Assembly: GCA_019188255.1 (NCBI GenBank) | Contig: JAETXT010000013.1 | Span: 2,418,001 to 2,482,000 of the forward strand | Source of the DNA: Verticillium longisporum | Lineage: Eukaryota; Ascomycota; Sordariomycetes; Glomerellales; Plectosphaerellaceae | Reading direction: 5' to 3' | Length of the DNA: 64,000 nucleotides | In this document: in pieces, positions 53,468-63,931 of the stretch | Layout of the letters: each line of letters begins with the position of its first letter | How positions within the stretch are numbered: position 1 is the stretch's first letter | The notes under the pieces: generated by a model | Told to the model about the DNA's origin: nothing | Databases searched by the model: none | Seen by the model: the letters and a program-made list of their open reading frames with translations, nothing else | Made by a program: the position numbers and the translations under genes

Positions 53468-55144
53468 ATGGGCACCGAAGACATTGAGACGCACGACACG
53501 CCCCGTGCGGGACCCGGTGAATCGTCGTCTCTCAAGGGCCTCACCGACGTGCAAGTCGGCCGCAGCGAGCTCAGCGATGCCATCCCCCGACCACAAGTAC
53601 GAGGGCCGCCACCGATGGGATCCCACTGCGACGTGGACCGAGGCCGAGGAGAAGAGCGTCATTCGCAAGACGGACCTCTGCCTGCTGACCTGGCTCTGCG
53701 TCATGTTCTTCGGTCTCCAGCTCGATCGCGGCAACCTGTCGAACGCGCTGGCCGATGACTTCCTCACCGACATGAACCTCACGAGCGACGACTACAACAA
53801 CGGTACCACCATTCAGCTCGTCGCCTTCCTCGCCGCCGAGTTCCCCGTCCAGCTGTTGACGAAGCGCTACGGTTTCCGCTACGTGCTGCCCACCATGATG
53901 TTCGCCTGGGGCACCGTCTCGTGGGCGCAGGCCTGGATGCACAACCGCACCGGCTTCTACATCACCCGCGCCCTCATTGGTTTCTGCGAGGGCGGTTTCA
54001 TCCCCGGTGCCATCCTCTTCGCCACCTACTTCTACACCTCCAAGGAGCTGTCCATCCGCCTCGCCGCCTTCTGGTCCACCCTCAACATTGCTCGTGTCAT
54101 CTCGGCCCTGCTCGCCGCCGGCATTCTCGAGATGCGCGGCATCGGCGGCCATCCCGGCTGGTTCTGGCTGTTCCTGCTCGAGGGTCTTCTGACCGTTGTT
54201 CTCGCCATCATTGTGAGTTGTCCTGCGCGCACGCCCCTCCTTTCGCTTCCACAGAGCCAAGCTGACCTTAACCGCCCTTCTAGTCCTACCTGTACCTGCC
54301 GGCCTCGCCCACCAGCACCAAGAACGTCCTGTTCCCCAAGGGCTGGTACACCGAGCGCCAGGAGATCATCATGACGAACCGCATCCTCCGCGACGATCCC
54401 GCCAAGGGCCTCACGACTCTGCATGAGCCCGCCACCTGGCAGGACGTCAAGAACACTTGGTCGAATCCCTCCATGTGGGGACTGTTCCTCATCGGTCTCG
54501 TCGCCTACATCCCCGCGACCCCCGTCCAGGCCTACCTCACGCTTACGCTGCGCCGCATCGGTTTCTCGCGTTTCGACTCGAACATGCTCACCATTCCCTC
54601 GGCCGTCCTCCAGATCATCACCATGTTGGTCCTCGCCTACAGCAGCAACCACTTCAACGAGCGCACCTTCCACTGCTTCGTCGGCGAGTTCTGGGTCATG
54701 CCGCTGCTCATTGCCCTGCTGACCATCTCGGACGGCGGCCAGGAGTGGGCGCGCTTCGCCCTCGTCACTCTCATCTCCGGGTACCCCTACTTCCACCCGA
54801 TTGTCACTTCGTGGATCTCGGAAGATACGTTTCACGTGAAAAAGAGAGCCATCGCTGTCGACACCTATAACGTCATTGTCCAGATGGCCAGACTCATAGG
54901 CAGCCAGGTCTACGGCTCCTACGACGGCCCTTACTTCAAGCAGGGCAACAAGGTGCTCGTCTCCATCTGCGCCTTTGCCCTCGTCGTCTTCGTTGCCCAG
55001 CGCCAGGTCATCGTCTACCTCAACGGCAAGAAGGAGAAGAAGTGGGCCGCCATGTCCGACGAGGACCGTCACATCTACCAGAACGATGTTCAGGCCCGTG
55101 AGGTGGACGGCAACAAGCGTCTCGACTTCCGCTACACCTACTAG
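53468..55144 (+). CDS. MFS anion:cation symporter (Dal5/Soa1-type permease)
   Basis: A 12-span permease of the allantoate-permease family. Exons 53468-54212 and 54284-55144, 71-bp intron. Marks: IRKTDLCLLTWLCVMFFGLQLDRGNLSNAL (span 1), FPVQLLTKRYGFRYVLPTMMFAWG, RALIGFCEGGFIPGAILFATYFYT, GGHPGWFWLFLLEGLLTV, a central loop with LFPKGWYTERQEIIMTNRILRDDP, and the second half with WNVIVQ-like TYNVIVQMARLIGSQVYGSYDGPYF. The frame slips in the CCCCC run 53584-53588. One C fewer joins GRSELSDAIP to DHKYEGRHRW (534 residues). Family members carry allantoate, nicotinate, pantothenate, dipeptides or, for yeast Soa1, sulfonates and sulfate. The divergent sulfonate dioxygenase favours the last, by inference. 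Confidence 0.85.
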
Positions 55145-55569
55145 GCTTGCCCTGCCCTGCCCTGTATAACGCCGGTGATATGCAACCTGCCTGTTTTCGA
55201 TGCCATAGTTAGCCTGCCATAATCATTGGGCCCATGAGCCCCCTTCTCACATGCCATATGTGTCGATGATTGTCCGTGATAGTGCAGATGCAAGATGCTC
55301 AGCGTACAATTTAATGTCGTCTTGTCCGAAATCCGGACCCCGGACCCACATAACGCCATCGCAGCACCCCTCGTACCTGTCTTCTCTCCAGGATTCTCTC
55401 CAGGATACTCTACAGCAGTTCATCAGCGCTCTTCAGCTGTCAAAGGGGGCCGGAAAGTCAAAATTCGGCCTGGACCCTGGATGCCCCCGCTAGAAGCCCC
55501 CTACCCCTTGCAATTTTCTGCACACATCCCCCCTTGAACCATGCGGCCCGCGTGGACCACCCCTCCAGA
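55145..55569. other. Intergenic permease 3' flank / regulator promoter
   Basis: No gene seen. Near 55390-55410 the word TCTCCAGGAT is repeated twice in tandem with small changes. Confidence 0.5.
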
Positions 55570-57663
55570 ATGGGACGAGCCCCGCTAGCGGCACACCGAG
55601 GCACACCACACATCCATCTCCACCCATCGTCGATGCCCTCTACTCTCGAACGACCCCCCCTCTCTCCCTCCACCTCCAATACCACTACCACCACCACCAC
55701 CATTGACCATGCATCCTCCATGACAAACATGCCGGCCGCGCCACCCAAACCGCGCAAGATTGGCTCCCGAGCCTGCGATGCCTGCAAGATCCGAAAGGTT
55801 AAGTGCACCGAGATTCCGCCCTGTCGTCGCTGCAGCACCATCGGCATTGAGTGCACCTTCAACAAGGGACAGGCCACGAGGGGCCCGAGGAGCCTCCGAG
55901 CCAAGACGTGGCAGCAGATTCGAGATGCGCAGCAGCAGCACCACCACCACCACCACCAGGAGAAACCTCCCGAAGATGCGGCGGCGACGCGCGATGTGAG
56001 CGCCGATGGCAGCCCCCACTCGTCGAACGGCCGGGAACCTTTGATGAACAACACGACGACCCCCGTCATTGCCGTCGAATGGCTCGTCCTGCGGCTCTGC
56101 ATCTACCGTCTGCGCCTTTTCCCGGTATGGCCCATTGTCGCCGTCGAGGAGGTCATCGCCTCGCTACAGCGCGATGCCGAGGACCAAGAGATGTACGCCC
56201 TCGCCACGGCCATTGGCGCAGCCACCATGGCCCAGCTCAAGCTCGACCGTTCCCGCGACTGCGGCATCAACGACGCTGTGACCGCCCATGTCCTCGAAGC
56301 AGAGTGCCAGCGGAGCCGCGTCCTGCTCGACTCGCAGCCCGCCAACCTCAACAAGCTGCGGACCTCCTTCTTCCTCCACATCTTTCACGAGAACCAGCAG
56401 CCCGGCGGCACCAAGTCGCTGTTGTACCTGCGCGAGGCCATCACCCTCGCCCAGATCATCGGCCTGCACCGCGCGACATCCTACGCCGTGCTGCCGTCGG
56501 CCGAGCAGCGCATCCGACGACGAACCATCTGGCTGCTCTTCGTCACCGAACGCGGCGTGTCCATGCTGCACAAGCTGCCCGTGGTGCTCAACTCGAACGG
56601 CAAGCTGCCGCCGCTCGACAGTGGTGATGCCGACGACGAAGCCCACATCCTGCCAGCCTTTAAAAAGCTTGTCAACTTGTTCTGGATTTTCGACCAGTCT
56701 GGCGCCTTTGAGATTTTACAAGATTCCGCCGACGGTGCTGAAGGCGCCGGCGCGCGAAACTTTGATGTCCTAAGCACGCTGCAGCGACGCCTGCAGGAGG
56801 ATGCCCTCGATCTCGAGCAGGGCGGCAACGACGTACAAAAGGCTGACATTCTCGCGACCCGTCAGTGGATGCAGATTCTCATTTGGCGCGCCAACACGGG
56901 CCGTCGCGCCAACGCCGCAGCCATTGCCGTACACGGTCCGATCCAGATCGCCAAGGAGTTTCTCGATCTCGCAGCACGGCTACCGAGCGCCGCTCTCGAG
57001 GCACACGGACCTGGCATTGAGTTCAAGGTCTTTGAGATTGCGAGCGCCGTCGCCGATGTCATTGCCAGTCACCTCAGCCAGTCGAACGCGATGCCGATGG
57101 ACGTCCGCCCCAGCGACATTCTCGCGCGTCTGCAGACGCTACTCGCCTCGACGCGCGGCGGGAACAACAGCCTGCTGCGTCTTCTCGGAGCGCGCATCGC
57201 CCAAGCCGAAGCCCAACCAGCAGCGCTCTTCAGCCTCGGTCCTACCATGGTCCATCACCAACGCGTCGACGAGATCCTCGACGGCGGCATCTCGTCCTGG
57301 AACCACGCAAACGGAAACCCCGAGCAGACGTTTGATGTGCAGGCCTACCACGACCAGGCCGCCATGACGCAGATGCAACCCCTCGGCTGGCCGTTCCCCG
57401 CGTCGCCCTGGCTGTCCCTCGTGGCCGCCGCCGAACTCGAGCAGCAGCAGCACGCCGACGGCACCAGAGGCCAGCAGATGCAGGGTGAAGCAGAAGGCAT
57501 GAGCCCTGGCACCGGTGGCTGGTTTTCGCAATCGCTCGACCTCTTGGCCCAGCTGGAATCGGAGCCACCCACGAGCGAGGCCTCCATGGAGAGTCTTCCC
57601 GGAAACAACAGCGTCGACATGATGACGGGCGATCCTTGGTTGCTCGATCTGGGGCAGTCCTGA
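55570..57663 (+). CDS. Zn(II)2Cys6 fungal transcription factor
   Basis: A single-exon regulator of 697 residues from the first ATG (55570, A at -3). A second in-frame ATG at 55633 would drop 21 residues. The DNA-binding domain has all six zinc ligands: C69, C72, C79, C85, C88 and C95, in CDACKIRKVKC and CRRCSTIGIEC. A run of His/Gln follows. The fungal-specific middle homology region includes SFFLHIFHENQQPGGTKSLLYLREAITLAQIIGLHR and RRTIWLLFVTERGVSML. The layout is like AmyR/maltose-type activators, but that is weak. It lies between the permease and the AKR-acyltransferase-P450 set, so it may regulate either; nothing decides. Confidence 0.92.
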   Translation: MGRAPLAAHRGTPHIHLHPSSMPSTLERPPLSPSTSNTTTTTTTIDHASSMTNMPAAPPKPRKIGSRACDACKIRKVKCTEIPPCRRCSTIGIECTFNKGQATRGPRSLRAKTWQQIRDAQQQHHHHHHQEKPPEDAAATRDVSADGSPHSSNGREPLMNNTTTPVIAVEWLVLRLCIYRLRLFPVWPIVAVEEVIASLQRDAEDQEMYALATAIGAATMAQLKLDRSRDCGINDAVTAHVLEAECQRSRVLLDSQPANLNKLRTSFFLHIFHENQQPGGTKSLLYLREAITLAQIIGLHRATSYAVLPSAEQRIRRRTIWLLFVTERGVSMLHKLPVVLNSNGKLPPLDSGDADDEAHILPAFKKLVNLFWIFDQSGAFEILQDSADGAEGAGARNFDVLSTLQRRLQEDALDLEQGGNDVQKADILATRQWMQILIWRANTGRRANAAAIAVHGPIQIAKEFLDLAARLPSAALEAHGPGIEFKVFEIASAVADVIASHLSQSNAMPMDVRPSDILARLQTLLASTRGGNNSLLRLLGARIAQAEAQPAALFSLGPTMVHHQRVDEILDGGISSWNHANGNPEQTFDVQAYHDQAAMTQMQPLGWPFPASPWLSLVAAAELEQQQHADGTRGQQMQGEAEGMSPGTGGWFSQSLDLLAQLESEPPTSEASMESLPGNNSVDMMTGDPWLLDLGQS

Positions 57664-57842
57664 GAGTGGGTGGTTGACTCATGCGGCGGGCGGCTTTCGA
57701 TTAGCGCGCCAGTTTTCCGATTATCCCGACAATTTCTCCGGACGTTGGGGGGGACTAAAGCGGGCAGGCTGCTGTGCTCACCGAGCTCGTCCTCCCCAAG
57801 TCGCAACTTTACACATTATCCTTCACACCACACGACGTAACA

Positions 57843-58945
57843 ATGGCCTGGCAAGAACCGCGTAACACCGGCATGGTCTACCGCCGCCTCGGCAACTCGG
57901 GACTTCACGTCTCGGCGTTGGGCCTCGGCGGCTGGCTCACCTTTGGCGGCCAGAACGGTGACGAGACGACGTTTGAGTGCATGAAGCAGGCCTACGACTG
58001 CGGCATCAACTTTTTCGACACGGCCGAGAGCTACGCCGGCGGCCAATCCGAGGTTGTCATGGGCAAGGCTTTCAAGAAGTTCGGCTGGAATCGTAACGAC
58101 ATTGTCGTGACGACCAAGCTCAACTGGGGCGGGGGCAACGGCGAGGTGCTCGTCAACAACCACGGCCTCAGCCGCAAGCACATTATCGAGGGCCTGCGCG
58201 CCTCTCTGAAGCGCCTCGACCTCGAGTACGTCGACGTCGTCTACGCCCACAGGCCCGATCGCCTGACGCCCATGGAGGAGACGGTGCGCGCCTTCAACCA
58301 CGTCATTGAAGTCAAGGGCTGGGCCATGTACTGGGGAACGAGCGAGTGGAGCGCCGACGAGATTGCCGAGGCCAGCGGTATCGCCAAGCAGCTGGGTCTC
58401 ATCGGCCCCATCGTCGAGCAGCCCTTTTACAACCTCTTGCACAGGCAAAAGGTCGAGGGCGAATTCCAGCGTCTCTACAGCCGTTTCGGCATTGGCCTGA
58501 CGACCTTTAGCCCTCTCAAGTTTGGCCTCCTCAGCGGCAAGTACAATGACTCGCCCGACAGCCCTCCGGCCGGCAGCCGTTTCGCCAAGGGCGACGACAA
58601 GTTTGTCAGCTCCGTGCGCGACGCCTACGGCGACAAGGCCTGGCAGGATGATATCGCCAAGGTGCAGAAGCTCAAGGTATGGTTTTCACCACTCTTGACC
58701 GGCGACTTGCGCTAACGGACCAGCCCATTGCCGACAAGCTCGGAATCCCGCAGGCCGAGCTCGCCCTCGCCTGGTGCCTCAAGAACCCCAACGTCTCCTC
58801 CGTCATCACGGGCGCCTCCCGGCCAGAGCAGGTCGTTGCCAACTGCAAGGCTCTGCAGTCCCTGGACAAGTTGACGCCCGATGTCATGGCCGAGATTGAT
58901 GAGGCTTTCGGCAAGATTGAGCTGGACCCTGCGCGACAGGACTAA
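57843..58945 (+). CDS. Aldo-keto reductase, voltage-gated K+ channel beta-subunit type
   Basis: A 351-residue AKR of the Kv-beta/YghZ-like class. Exons 57843-58676 and 58724-58945; 47-bp intron with GCTAACG branch point. Start [21 protein letters not shown] is the usual AKR opening. Catalytic residues visible: Asp and Tyr in [15 protein letters not shown], Lys in [10 protein letters not shown] and His in VVYAHRPDR. The cofactor-binding end is [40 protein letters not shown] and [14 protein letters not shown] are class features. Fungal members often reduce aldehydes/ketones in specialised metabolism. It is 28 codons from a non-ATG upstream extension that is not included. It is convergent with the acyltransferase gene. 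Confidence 0.93.
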
Positions 58946-59028
58946 AAGAAAAAAATAAAGCTTGTCATTGAACGTGCTGCGACCGGACCTGTGTGACTAG
59001 ATACTATGTACTGGGGGCTGTCAGTTGA

Positions 59029-60543
59029 CTACACTCCCAGATCCATCCCCGCCCACACGACATCCTTGGCGCGCTGCAGAAAGTCTGACACGCCCGCCTC
59101 GTCGTGCCATGCGTCGTTATACGCAGCACTCACGCACAAGCGTCCCTTGAACGAACCCAGGAATATCCCCAGCCCTGTTCCGAGCTCCTCACCGGTGACC
59201 CAGGCATCGAGCACGTCAAAGGCGCCCGTCCTGGGCGATACAATCGTGTCGACGCGGCCCATGCTGGAAATGGACACGGACGGGTGGCTGTTGGGGGCGG
59301 GTACCGGCAGCGGCCGAGGCGCCAGGGGCAGCTCTGGCGTTCCCATGGCCCAGAGGTCCGGCACCAACGCGGCATGTTCGCTGTCGTTGCGAACCTCGTT
59401 GTAAAAGGCACTCATGTGACGCACGATGGAATGGAACTCTTCTTTGCGCGTCGCGGCAAATTTGCCGGGCATGATATCCATATCAACAACGAGGCTCTGG
59501 CCCGAAACAGAGTGATACAGAGCCGCAGGGTGCTTGCTGGTGCCAAACGGCTCAGCGCAGCCGGCGCGCTCGTTGCGGAGGATGTAGTTGATGTAGCGGA
59601 CGCGCCTCGGCGCCTCAGACACGGGCTGCAGGTCACGATCGACCACGGCCGCAGCAGCGTGGAAGACGTGCGTGGGCGTGACACCGGCGGCTTTGCAAGC
59701 CGTCAAGAGGCGAGCTGTCTCGCCGCTGGACAGCGTCAGGGCGGTTCTCTTGTGCACGCCGGGGACCTGAGCTCCCTCTCTGAAGGGCAAGGCGAGCATC
59801 TCGACGCTGGTATCTGCGCGAACTTGGGCCTTTTGCGCAGTGACTGTCTGGAGTCGCTCTTTCTGGGCCTCCGACAGTCGCACGGGGACATTGGCGGCGA
59901 TGCGGTAAGGGGGACTCAGGTTGGCGGCTTCGGAGCCATCCAAGGCGGGCGTTCGGTAGCTCGCACCCTGTGCGTAGGCCTCAGATGCGTGGCCCACCAG
60001 ATTGTTCAGCATCATGAGTGTGCCGATGCCGTCAATGATGTCGTGGGGGGATCGAAAGACGAGGTCGTAGCGGACGGTCTGCTCTTGCGCCTCGCGTCGC
60101 CCAATAACGAACAGGGTCGGCAGCTGGGGCGCCGGAGGGTCAGAGTTGGCCCATTCGAGACCAGTCTGTCCGTTCGATACGGTCACAAAGGTCTGCTGGA
60201 GCCATTGGTTTTGGTCCTGCTCATCAGCGCACCCGCGGTACGTCTTGGTCCACTTGCCCTGGTCGTCCCTGGTGACCTGCGAAGCCAACGTTGGGTGGTG
60301 GTATCGCAAGGCAAGCCAACCCTTCTGCAGCGCGTGCCTCACACTTTCACTGGCAGCAGCCGGGTACTCGCTGGCGGCAATATCGACTGACAGGGACAGG
60401 AATCCCGTGATGCCAAAGAACATGCGGCCGCTGCCCTCGTACAAAACGGCCATGGTCGAGTAAAACTCCTCAATCTCGTCAGTGCCGCGCTGCCAGATGC
60501 CCGGCGAGGCCTGGCGCCACGCGAGGGACTCGTGCGAGGTCAT
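59029..60543 (-). CDS. CoA-dependent acyltransferase, TRI3/SAT12-like
   Basis: A single-exon 504-residue enzyme. The catalytic HxxxDG motif is intact as HDIIDG (His167, Asp171) in VFRSPHDIIDGIGTLMMLNNL. Other marks: TPTHVFHAAAAVVDRDLQP, RYINYILRNERAGC, and SISSMGRVDTIV with GLGIFLGSFKGRLCVSAAYND near the C-terminus, all in the usual order for the condensation/acyltransferase fold. The best resemblance I can recall is to fungal O-acetyltransferases such as TRI3/SAT12 that modify terpenoid or polyketide hydroxyls. The acceptor here is unknown, and nothing else in the window suggests a trichothecene pathway. The start MTSHESLAWRQASPG is the first ATG. It is only 83 bp from the AKR stop, so transcripts probably overlap. 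Confidence 0.85.
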   Translation of the reverse strand: MTSHESLAWRQASPGIWQRGTDEIEEFYSTMAVLYEGSGRMFFGITGFLSLSVDIAASEYPAAASESVRHALQKGWLALRYHHPTLASQVTRDDQGKWTKTYRGCADEQDQNQWLQQTFVTVSNGQTGLEWANSDPPAPQLPTLFVIGRREAQEQTVRYDLVFRSPHDIIDGIGTLMMLNNLVGHASEAYAQGASYRTPALDGSEAANLSPPYRIAANVPVRLSEAQKERLQTVTAQKAQVRADTSVEMLALPFREGAQVPGVHKRTALTLSSGETARLLTACKAAGVTPTHVFHAAAAVVDRDLQPVSEAPRRVRYINYILRNERAGCAEPFGTSKHPAALYHSVSGQSLVVDMDIMPGKFAATRKEEFHSIVRHMSAFYNEVRNDSEHAALVPDLWAMGTPELPLAPRPLPVPAPNSHPSVSISSMGRVDTIVSPRTGAFDVLDAWVTGEELGTGLGIFLGSFKGRLCVSAAYNDAWHDEAGVSDFLQRAKDVVWAGMDLGV

Positions 60544-61169
60544 GTTGATGGTGAAGAGCTGCTGTTGAAACGAGCGTCAGCCAGGTCGGTATAAATAAAG
60601 GTCATGAGTCTCAAGGGAGACGTCCAGCCGCCTTCCTCTTACGGCAACTCCGCTCTTCATGCACGAGGCGTCGGTGATTTCCCGGCTACTTGAAATCTTG
60701 AATGGTCTTCTTGATCATGGCAGCGTATGCGGACCGACGAACCGGCCCAAGACTTCGGCGGAGGGACGATCGTCGAAGCTGTGACATCGGGGACCGTCCT
60801 GGCGGGCTGGCCAGCGACCCCGCAGAGACAGCCCAGACCGACCGCTGATTCGCCAGTGTAGCCGATGTTGAGCCACGGATGTAGCGTGCAAAACTCCGTA
60901 AAGGCCGCTCTGGCCTCGATTTGACCTCTTTGGGCGTCTTGGGCGAGTTAGATTGGGCGGCGGCATGGAGAAGCCTCGGAGAATCAGGCCCTGCTGAGCG
61001 AGCATCGTCACCTTTCAGACATGTTCACGATTTGTAAGTGAAATATCTGAGAGGGACGTAACATCGTCCTGGAAAGTATAAATCGGCCTTTTGTTTCCAT
61101 ATTTGCAGGCTCTCGTCAAGACCAAACTCATCTGGACAATCATCATCACCTCGTACTTCCTCTTTCACA
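60544..61169. other. Divergent promoter acyltransferase / small gene
   Basis: No gene seen. It includes the TATA box of the small gene and, at about 60590, a plus-oriented TATAAATAAA word without an obvious downstream gene in range. Confidence 0.5.
61077..61083 (+). promoter_or_regulatory. TATA box of the small gene at 61170
   Basis: TATAAAT 87 bp upstream of the ATG, a good consensus match at a normal distance. Confidence 0.55.
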
Positions 61170-61501
61170 ATGGCCTCCCGCTACCCCCCTCCCCTGGTCT
61201 ATGAGAAGACCGACAAGAAGCCATCTCAACACATCTCAACAGGCAGTCTGCCAGTAGGAGCCGCTGCTATTTCTGGCTTCGGCTTTGCCCTGCCAGTCAC
61301 TGCTCTCAGCGCACCCAAGCCGCAGCAAGTCGAACCCGCAGCACGAGAACAGCCGCGCCCGTCCTTCGAGTCTGCAAACACCATTGACAGACATAAAGAA
61401 GAGCTTCAACCACAGGCGGCCAAGAAATGTGAGCAAGTCTCAAGACTTTTGTCAAACACCGCTGACTGATGGAAATAGCAAAGTGGTACCGCCTCAGATG
61501 A
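61170..61501 (+). CDS. Small hypothetical protein
   Basis: A possible 93-residue protein. Exons 61170-61428 and 61479-61501 with a 50-bp intron (GTGAGC donor, CTGACTGAT branch region, ATAG acceptor). Support: a TATA box, a good start context (CACAATGG), Pro/Ser/Gln-rich sequence with a Gly/Ala/Phe hydrophobic stretch (PVGAAAISGFGFALPVTAL, perhaps one membrane span), a charged second half and the basic ending KKSKWYRLR across the splice. No homologue is recognised and no signal peptide is clear. It sits between the acyltransferase and the P450. Confidence 0.5.
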
Positions 61502-62222
61502 TGCGTCATGGGTCCGGACAGCACATGTTGGTGGGTAAGGAGCGGTGCAGATCAGCGGTGTACCGGTTCAGCCCTTGTTGCTCTTGATTTAGTCGTTTAT
61601 GAACCTGTGGCATAATGAAGACTGCCCATGAATTCCATTTTTCTGTCGAATATCAAAGAGACGTCCTCTGCAGCTGTGAACATGGCTCTGGGACCGGCCA
61701 TGTCTCCAGTTATCGTCATTGCACAGGTATCTGAACGCTCGGCGAATACATAGACACTACTGCATACCATTGCTTTGAATTTTCTGCTGCGTAATGAAAG
61801 GCTTGCTGTTCAAGCAAATTTGCCTCGCGCAGGGTGCGTTCCATCTGCTGGCCCCGTGACATACGCTCCTGCCGTGACCACTTCCACATCCCTCGCATTG
61901 CTCCGTCCTCACCACCAACAGACAGCCACCCTACACGCTAACCCATGCAGTCCACCTTACGCCGTGATCCATCAGGTTCCCCCCGTTGGGAGACGCGATG
62001 ACTAAAAACGAAGCGATTCGCTGGACGCGACCTGCAGGACCTCCTTTGGGCGTAGCTCCATGCAAGCTGCACCATCGGTCAGAGAACAAAAAATGTGAGC
62101 ATCACCCATGTGTTTCCCATTCAGGTCTTGACTGGCCCTCTGAATCTTTCATCCAGCCGTCTTTGACAAAGCCGTCTTCGAGTACGATTCGACAATTTCA
62201 CCGCACACAACCGCCGCTAGTC
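61502..62222. other. Intergenic small gene / P450 promoter
   Basis: No gene seen. An in-frame extension of the P450 frame reaches back to 61986 but lacks P450 character and is treated as leader. Confidence 0.5.
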
Positions 62223-63931
62223 ATGGCCTCGGACATTTTGCGCATCTACGCAACACTCGCCGTCGACATCCTGACCCAACGATGGACAATCCTCGCTGCC
62301 ATTGTCGTCCTGGCTCTAGCTCTTCGACCGACCAGAAGCGGACCACCCCGCATCCCCGAGCGCGTCCCATTCGTTTCCAACGCCATCGCCTTCATGACCG
62401 ATCCCGCAGGCTTCCTCGACCGCGTCTCGCTGTTTCTCAATCGCACGTCAACGAGCGTCGCCACCTTCTTCGTCGGTCCAATGCCCATCACCCTCGTGCG
62501 TGGGCCCGCTGCTGTGCAGCCTCTCTTCCGCAACGCCGACGTGCTGTCGCCGGACAAGTTTCTCCTCCAAATATTCGAGCACGTCATGGGAATGACGAAG
62601 AACGACATTGCCATCTATCACAGAGACGGATCAGCTCGCGGGAGCACACCGAGGAAAGGCTGGGAGGACTTTCCTGCTGAGCAGAGGGTCTGGCACCGGC
62701 AAACTCAGGTTGTCCACTCTCTGCTCGGGCAAACGACACCCACGATCGGTTTGATGCGATGGTATGGAAAGTTCTTCGACCAAGGCATCGAAGAGGCGAT
62801 ACCTACGATCGGTCGCTGGGAAAGCGTTGGCCTCATCGACTTTATCAAGCGCGAAATGGCCTTGGCGGCCACCAGAGCAGTGACCGGCACGGAAATTGCC
62901 GAGACGAACCCAGACCTGGTGGAAAGGTTCTGGGCTTTCGACAGCGTGGCACTCAACCTCATGTACGGGACACCCGCTTGGTGGGATCCGCGACCTGCCC
63001 GGATTAGAGACGAGACCAACGGCCTCCTCAAGCACCATCTTCGACGCGCTCTCGTCAAGACGAAGCTCGACGGCTCCAAGATTGTACGTCACGATGGCAG
63101 CGTTGAAGACCCTGACTGGGAACCGGCCATGGGCAGCCGATACCACCGCGCTGTCACGGCTTTTGGCCAATCGGCGGGTCTTTCCGAACAAGGTCTTGCT
63201 GCCAACACGCTGTTGGTGCTGTTTGGTCTCAACTCGAATTCGATTCCCATCACCATTTGGGCCATCTTTGAGCTCGTGAAAGATCCAGAGCTCTTCCAAG
63301 CCGCGCGGAAGGAGGCAGATTCAGTAATTGTCAAAGACAATGACGGGAAGAAGTATATTGACATACTCAAGCTCGCCAAGTTGCCTCTCCTCCAGGCCAT
63401 CTACCTCGAATGCATGCGCCTCCATGTCCTTATCAGCATTACGCGTGAAGTTGTCCAAAAGACAACAATCTGCGGTTATGAGCTTCCACGCGGGCGTATG
63501 GTGCAGGCGCCCACAAGCCTCGCGGGGCTGGACGAAGGTGTTTGGGCACGCGACGGACACCCCGCAACCGAGTTCTGGCCAGGGCGTCATATCAAAACTG
63601 ATGACCAGGGACATGAGGAGTTTGTGTTCACTGCCAAGTCAAGCGAGTTCTTCCCCTACGGTAGGTGTCTGTCCGCTTCAAATTGCTTGTTTGCCACGCT
63701 AACAGCCTAGGCGGTGGCGTTTCCATGTGTGCCGGTCGACACTTTGCCAAGCAGGAAATCATGTTCACGATCGCTCTGCTCGTCAGCCGCTTCGACATTG
63801 AATTCACCGAATGGACTCATTTGGACGGGTCCCCCTCGGACAGGGAAGCGCTAGGAGATCCAAGCTACGTCGGCGCCGCCAGCGTTCCACCGGACCGTGA
63901 CATGAAGGTGCTGTGGCGAAGAATCTGGTGA
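62223..63931 (+). CDS. Cytochrome P450 (CYP7/CYP8-like class)
   Basis: A 552-residue membrane P450. Exons 62223-63660 and 63711-63931; 50-bp intron with GCTAAC and CTAG end. An N-terminal anchor (RWTILAAIVVLALALRP) precedes a Pro-rich hinge (GPPRIPERVPF). The I-helix region reads AANTLLVLFGLNSNSIPITIW, without the usual AGxDTT. The K-helix ExxR is ECMR. The heme-thiolate loop, split by the intron, is YGGGVSMCAGR with Cys486. The altered I-helix (LNSNSIP) is seen in CYP7/8-like and related fungal P450s that may not activate O2 conventionally. The start MASDILRIYATLAVDIL is the first ATG followed by the anchor. About 70 bp follow before the window ends. Confidence 0.92.

Noticed and set aside
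55534..55569. A TTG-initiated extension of the Zn2Cys6 regulator
   Set aside because: The first ATG at 55570 has a good context and the extra codons show no conservation-like features.
59029..60543. Reading the acyltransferase as evidence for a trichothecene pathway
   Set aside because: The resemblance is at family level only; no terpene synthase or other pathway gene is present in the window.
60588..60600. A plus-oriented TATAAATAAA word as promoter of a further gene
   Set aside because: No coding start lies within a plausible distance on the plus strand, since the small gene has its own TATA box at 61077.
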